In this document: in pieces, positions 61,070 through 64,000 of the stretch | How the letters are laid out: each line of letters begins with the position of its first letter | Numbering within the stretch: position 1 is the first letter of the stretch | DNA from: Sphingobium estronivorans | GTDB taxonomy: Bacteria; Pseudomonadota; Alphaproteobacteria; Sphingomonadales; Sphingomonadaceae | Direction: 5' to 3' | DNA length: 64,000 nt | NCBI RefSeq assembly: GCF_008692605.1 | Contig: NZ_LFCT01000004.1 | Coordinates: 124,001 to 188,000, forward strand | Position numbers and translations under genes: made by a program | The notes under the pieces: model-generated | What the model saw: the letters and a program-made list of their open reading frames with translations, nothing else | Told to the model about the DNA's origin: nothing | Database searches by the model: none

Positions 61070-61582
61070 ATGGGGACGAAAGCGATCATGATTTTGGCGG
61101 CCACGGCGCTGCTGGGCGCTTGCGCGACGGAGCAGGCGGAGCTGGAAAAGCCGAAGGCTGCCGGCGACACGATCAAATTTTCCGCGGGCCCCTGTTTCGG
61201 CGCCTGCCCCAGCTATAGCTTGCAGGTGACGCCGGACGGGTCGGGCCTGATCGAGCCGCAGCGTTTTACCGCCATTCCGGGACCGACACGCTTTACCGTG
61301 ACCCCGCTGCAATATCGCCGTTTTCGCGCGGCGCTGGCCCAGTTCCGGCCCGCGCAGGGTACGTCGAAGCGGATCGGGCATGGCGAGAATTGCGCCCGCT
61401 TCGCCACCGACATGCCGGGCTATGTGATCGAATGGACGCGCGGCGATGCGGAGCCGACGCGGCTGGAATTCCAGTCGGGCTGCATGGACGCGGGCTATGG
61501 CAAGCTGCGCGCGACCATCGCGTCCATCCCCAAAATGCTGGACATCGCCGCGATGGTGAAACCCACCGCGAAGGGCAAGTGA
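61070..61582 (+). CDS. DUF6438-type lipoprotein
   Basis: A 170-residue lipoprotein: signal MGTKAIMILAATALLGACA with lipobox LLGAC, then IKFSAGPCFGACPSYSLQVTPDGSGLIE, the C-x-x-x-C-P-x-Y signature of DUF6438, and a C-terminal helix region. Function unknown. ATG 61070 has AGGGG at proper spacing; ATG 61064 abuts it. It is divergent from rph and 44 bp upstream of hrcA. Confidence 0.82.
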   Translation: MGTKAIMILAATALLGACATEQAELEKPKAAGDTIKFSAGPCFGACPSYSLQVTPDGSGLIEPQRFTAIPGPTRFTVTPLQYRRFRAALAQFRPAQGTSKRIGHGENCARFATDMPGYVIEWTRGDAEPTRLEFQSGCMDAGYGKLRATIASIPKMLDIAAMVKPTAKGK

Positions 61583-61591
61583 CGGGCGGGC

Positions 61592-61620
61592 TTGAGCGCG
61601 CGGCGATGCTTGCCTAGATA
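61592..61620 (+). promoter_or_regulatory. hrcA-grpE promoter, probably leaderless
   Basis: TTGAGC and TAGATA are 17 bases apart. The -10 ends six bases before the hrcA ATG at 61627, so transcription would start at or next to the A of the start codon, and there is no ribosome site. No CIRCE palindrome (TTAGCACTC...GAGTGCTAA) lies upstream. Confidence 0.6.
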
Positions 61621-61626
61621 AGCCCC

Positions 61627-62670
61627 ATGGCGATCACCCCGATCACTGAGCTGAACGAGCGGGCGCGCGACGTTTTCCGCCTGGTGGTCGAGAGCTATCT
61701 CGGGACCGGGCTGCCCGTCGCCTCGCGCACGCTCAGCAAGATGGCGAGCCTCAGCCTGTCGCCCGCCTCGATCCGCAATGTGATGCAGGATCTGGAGGAA
61801 CTGGGCCTGCTCGCCGCGCCGCATACCTCTGCGGGACGGATGCCGACCGAGACCGGCCTCCGGCTCTTCGTCGACGGCATGATGCAGGCGGCGGAGCCTT
61901 CGATGGAGGAACGGCGCGCGATCGAGGCGGGGATTTCCGAAGGCGGACCGATCGAGGAGGCCCTGTCGGCGGCGACGGCGGCGCTGTCGGGGCTGTCCGC
62001 CTGCGCGGGGATCGTGATGGTGCCCAAGCGCGAGCCGGTGCTGCGGCAATTCGGTTTCGTGCCGCTGAACGAGCGGCAGGCTTTGGCCGTGCTGGTGGGG
62101 CAGGACGGGTCCATCGAGAATCGCATGGTCGATCTGCCCGTCGGCGTGACGCCGATGATGTTGAACGAGGCCGCCAATTTCATGTCGGCGCGCTTCGGCG
62201 GTATGACGCTGGCGCAGGCGGGCGAGACCCTCCAGCGCGAACTGGAGAATGAGCGTCACGCGCTTCAGGGCGCGGCGCGGGAACTGGTGGCGCGCGGCAT
62301 AGCCATCTGGTCGCAGGATGCCGGTGAGCGTCCCGTGCTGATCGTCCGCGGGCAGGCGCATCTGCTGGATGATGGCACCGCCGCCGATCTGGAGCGGGTG
62401 CGCCAGCTGCTCGAACAGCTTGAGGGCAAGCAGGAGATTTCGCACCTGCTGGAAAGCGCGCTGGCGGGCAGCGCGACCAAAATCTTCATCGGCTCGGAAA
62501 ACAAGCTCTTTTCCCTGTCGGGTTCTTCGGTCATAGCCGCGCCATACCGGGGCGGTGACGGCCGGGTGGTGGGCGTTGTCGGCGTAATCGGGCCGACGCG
62601 CTTGAACTATGCGCGGGTGATCCCCATGGTGGACTTCACTGCCCAGACGCTTTCGAGATTGATGAGATGA
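61627..62670 (+). CDS. hrcA: Heat-inducible transcription repressor HrcA
   Basis: A 347-residue repressor that binds CIRCE elements of groE-type operons. It shows a winged helix (LVVESYLGTGLPVASRTLSKMASLSLSPASIRNVMQDLEELGLLAAPHTSAGRMPTE) and the GAF-like C-domain (IFIGSENKLFSLSGSSVIAAPY, GVVGVIGPTRLNYARVIPMVDF). It overlaps grpE by four bases (ATGA). Confidence 0.96.
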   Translation: MAITPITELNERARDVFRLVVESYLGTGLPVASRTLSKMASLSLSPASIRNVMQDLEELGLLAAPHTSAGRMPTETGLRLFVDGMMQAAEPSMEERRAIEAGISEGGPIEEALSAATAALSGLSACAGIVMVPKREPVLRQFGFVPLNERQALAVLVGQDGSIENRMVDLPVGVTPMMLNEAANFMSARFGGMTLAQAGETLQRELENERHALQGAARELVARGIAIWSQDAGERPVLIVRGQAHLLDDGTAADLERVRQLLEQLEGKQEISHLLESALAGSATKIFIGSENKLFSLSGSSVIAAPYRGGDGRVVGVVGVIGPTRLNYARVIPMVDFTAQTLSRLMR

Positions 62671-63221
62671 GCGAAGAAAAACGGAATATCGAAAATACCG
62701 AAGTCGTGGACGAACTGCCCGAGGATGCGGCGCCGGCTGGCGACGCGGCGGCGGAAAAGATCGCTGCGTTGGAAAGCGAGCTGGCGACGGCCAAGCAGGA
62801 CGTCCTCTACGCCCATGCCGAGACGCAGAATGTGCGGCGCCGGCTGGAAAAGGAGCTGGCTGACGCGCGTTCCTATGCCGCGACGTCCTTCGCCCGCGAC
62901 ATGCTGTCGGTGGCGGACAATCTGGGGCGCGCGCTCCAGGCGATTCCCGCCGACCTGCGCGAGGACGAGAAGTTCAAGGGGCTGGTCGCGGGGCTTGAAG
63001 CCACCGGCCGCGAGCTGGAGGCCGTTTTTGGCCGCAACGGCATTGAGAAGCTGGAGTCGGTCGGCCAGCCGCTCGATCCCAACAAGCATCAGGCGATGAT
63101 GGAAGTGCCCTCCGCCGATGCGGAGCCGGGCACGGTGCTGGTCGAGATGCAGGCAGGCTACACGATCAAGGATCGGCTGCTGCGCCCTGCGCTGGTCAGC
63201 GTGGCGAAGAAGCCCGACTGA
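62667..63221 (+). CDS. grpE: Nucleotide exchange factor GrpE
   Basis: A 184-residue DnaK co-chaperone: acidic N-terminus, long coiled coil (AAAEKIAALESELATAKQDVLYAHAETQNVRRRLEKEL, about 28-70) and beta-wing domain (FGRNGIEKLESVGQPLDPNKHQAMMEVP, then GYTIKDRLLRPALVSVAK). It is translated with hrcA. No dnaK or dnaJ is in view. A strong terminator follows. Confidence 0.96.
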   Translation: MSEEKRNIENTEVVDELPEDAAPAGDAAAEKIAALESELATAKQDVLYAHAETQNVRRRLEKELADARSYAATSFARDMLSVADNLGRALQAIPADLREDEKFKGLVAGLEATGRELEAVFGRNGIEKLESVGQPLDPNKHQAMMEVPSADAEPGTVLVEMQAGYTIKDRLLRPALVSVAKKPD

Positions 63222-63243
63222 CCGCCTGCCGATTTGAAAATGT

Positions 63244-63283
63244 GAAGGCCCGCCGGACCCTGTGCCCGGCGGGCCTTCTTCTT
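63244..63283 (+). terminator. Rho-independent terminator of hrcA-grpE
   Basis: GAAGGCCCGCCGG pairs perfectly with CCGGCGGGCCTTC (13 bp) around nine bases, followed by TTCTTT. Confidence 0.9.
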
Positions 63284-63303
63284 TGGGTAGCCGCGGCAGA
63301 AAA

Positions 63304-63348
63304 GATATATCGTAAATCTTGACGACGACATTTTTAAGATATATCTAA
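63304..63348 (+). promoter_or_regulatory. Promoter and operator of the PadR gene
   Basis: TTGACG (63320-63325) and TATCTA (63343-63348) are 17 bases apart. AGATATATCT (63338-63347), a perfect palindrome, covers the -10, and AGATATATC (63304-63312) recurs 34 bases upstream. The two sites flank the -35 and suit autorepression by the PadR protein encoded downstream. Confidence 0.7.
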
Positions 63349-63379
63349 ATGCGTCATGAGCCAATTAAGAGAGTTTCAT

Positions 63380-64000
63380 ATGCATTTTCATCATCATCAT
63401 CGCGGCGGACGTCGCGGTTTCGGCCACGGCCGCTTTTTCGGGCCGGAAGGTTTCGAGCGCGGTCCCTTTGGCGGCGGTTTTGGCGGGCGTTTCGAAGGCG
63501 GGCCTTTCGGGGGCGGCGGTCGGGGCGGGCGTAGCGGCGGGCGTCGGCGCCTGTTCAGCAACGATGCGCTCAAGCTCCTCCTGCTGAAGCTGATCGCGGA
63601 CAGCCCGCGGCACGGCTATGACCTGATCCGCGAGATCCAGGCTCTGTCGGGCGAGGTCTATGCGCCCAGCCCGGGCGTGGTCTATCCGACGCTGACATTG
63701 CTGGCGGAGATGGAACTGATCGCCGAGCAGCCGGGCGAAGGCAGCCGCAAGCTCTTCGCTATCACCGACGCGGGCACGGCCCATCTCGCCGAGCATGACG
63801 CAAGCGTGCACGAGGTCATGGACCGGCTGCAATCGCTGGCGCAGAAGGCCGATCGCGTCGACGGCGCGCCGATCCGGCGGGCGATGCACAATCTGGGCAT
63901 GGCGGTCCGGGCGCGGCTTGAAAAGGAAGGGGCCGATGCCCAGACCATGTTCGATGTCGCGTCGTTGATCGATGAGGCCGCCAGCAAGATCGAAAGGCTG
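63380..64000 (+). CDS. YqjI-like PadR family regulator with His/Gly-rich N-terminus, C-terminus cut by window end
   Basis: At least 207 residues. The N-terminal 55 residues are rich in His, Gly, Arg and Phe (MHFHHHHRGGRRGFGHG opening); the PadR winged helix follows: LLKLIADSPRHGYDLIREIQALSGEVYAPSPGVVYPTLTLLAEMELI. The C-terminal part is helical and should lack only a few residues. The layout matches E. coli YqjI, a nickel/iron-responsive repressor with a His-rich N-terminus. GAGAG precedes the ATG. A neighbour encoding a siderophore-interacting ferric reductase would be expected beyond the window. Confidence 0.88.
   Translation, partial: MHFHHHHRGGRRGFGHGRFFGPEGFERGPFGGGFGGRFEGGPFGGGGRGGRSGGRRRLFSNDALKLLLLKLIADSPRHGYDLIREIQALSGEVYAPSPGVVYPTLTLLAEMELIAEQPGEGSRKLFAITDAGTAHLAEHDASVHEVMDRLQSLAQKADRVDGAPIRRAMHNLGMAVRARLEKEGADAQTMFDVASLIDEAASKIERL

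Noticed and set aside
61583..61626. CIRCE operator upstream of hrcA
   Set aside because: The expected TTAGCACTC/GAGTGCTAA arms are absent.
1..64000. CRISPR array, insertion sequence, prophage, tRNA or rRNA genes
   Set aside because: No spaced direct repeats, transposase, terminal inverted repeats, phage structural genes, cloverleaf sequences or rRNA conserved segments were seen.

Overview
The window is a chromosomal stretch of a GC-rich alphaproteobacterium, most likely a sphingomonad (Sphingobium/Sphingomonas/Novosphingobium type). Pointers are the gene content and order (rph-rdgB-hemW next to hrcA-grpE; an ScfR-type regulator divergent from a subfamily-3 isocitrate lyase; DUF1476, BolA and Grx4 in a row; a cytochrome b561-YceI fusion), high GC3 coding, and short palindromic intergenic repeats. 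No rRNA, tRNA, phage, insertion sequence or CRISPR array was seen. This is mostly core genome with some accessory genes.

Layout. 1-7.7 kb: the end of a type I secretion ABC exporter with a degenerate ATPase, an acyltransferase, a tiny membrane protein, an AT-rich gap, a GH3 beta-glucosidase and an ABC-F ATPase. 7.7-21 kb: AI-2E-type permease, b561-YceI fusion, thioesterase, DUF983 protein, pabB and pabC-like genes, aspartate aminotransferase, periplasmic MsrA, a TlpA lipoprotein, then argH-lptM-lysA-siroheme dehydrogenase-ZntB as a tightly coupled series. 21-28.5 kb: an atypical response regulator, a TetR regulator divergent from an OMF-EmrA-EmrB tripartite efflux operon with two operator-like palindromes, and a second ABC-F gene preceded by a candidate leader peptide. 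28.5-34 kb: mobA, then a vitamin B12 uptake locus: cobalamin riboswitch with a ribosome-site hairpin, BtuB, BtuF, BtuC, BtuD.

34-44 kb: lpoA/rsmI/yraN, gshB, DedA, XerC-type recombinase, MBL hydrolase, DUF4230 protein, nadA and nadC separated by an ArsR-SRPBCC pair, RNase T2. 44-56 kb: DUF4112, an orphan oligopeptide-type binding lipoprotein, a beta-helix protein, two uncharacterised proteins, ScfR/aceA (glyoxylate shunt), GST, leuC-small ORF-leuD, the zeta ATPase inhibitor, BolA and Grx4. 56-64 kb: a BlaI/M56 pair with paired operators, hemW, CAP protein, rdgB, rph, DUF6438 lipoprotein, hrcA-grpE and a YqjI-like PadR regulator cut by the window end.

Functional links visible from order: NAD synthesis (nadA, nadC), PABA/folate (pabB, pabC-like), arginine/lysine synthesis (argH, lysA), leucine synthesis (leuC, leuD), B12 import under riboswitch control, glyoxylate shunt under an acyl-responsive regulator, and Fe-S/redox maintenance (BolA-Grx4). 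The most interesting leads are regulatory: an apparent ATA start for the ZntB homologue, translational control of btuB, a 37-codon ORF coupled to both leuC and leuD, three in-frame 30-bp copies of the isocitrate lyase C-terminus, the BlaI operators with an M56 protein that lacks a beta-lactam sensor, and the leader ORF on the ABC-F gene.
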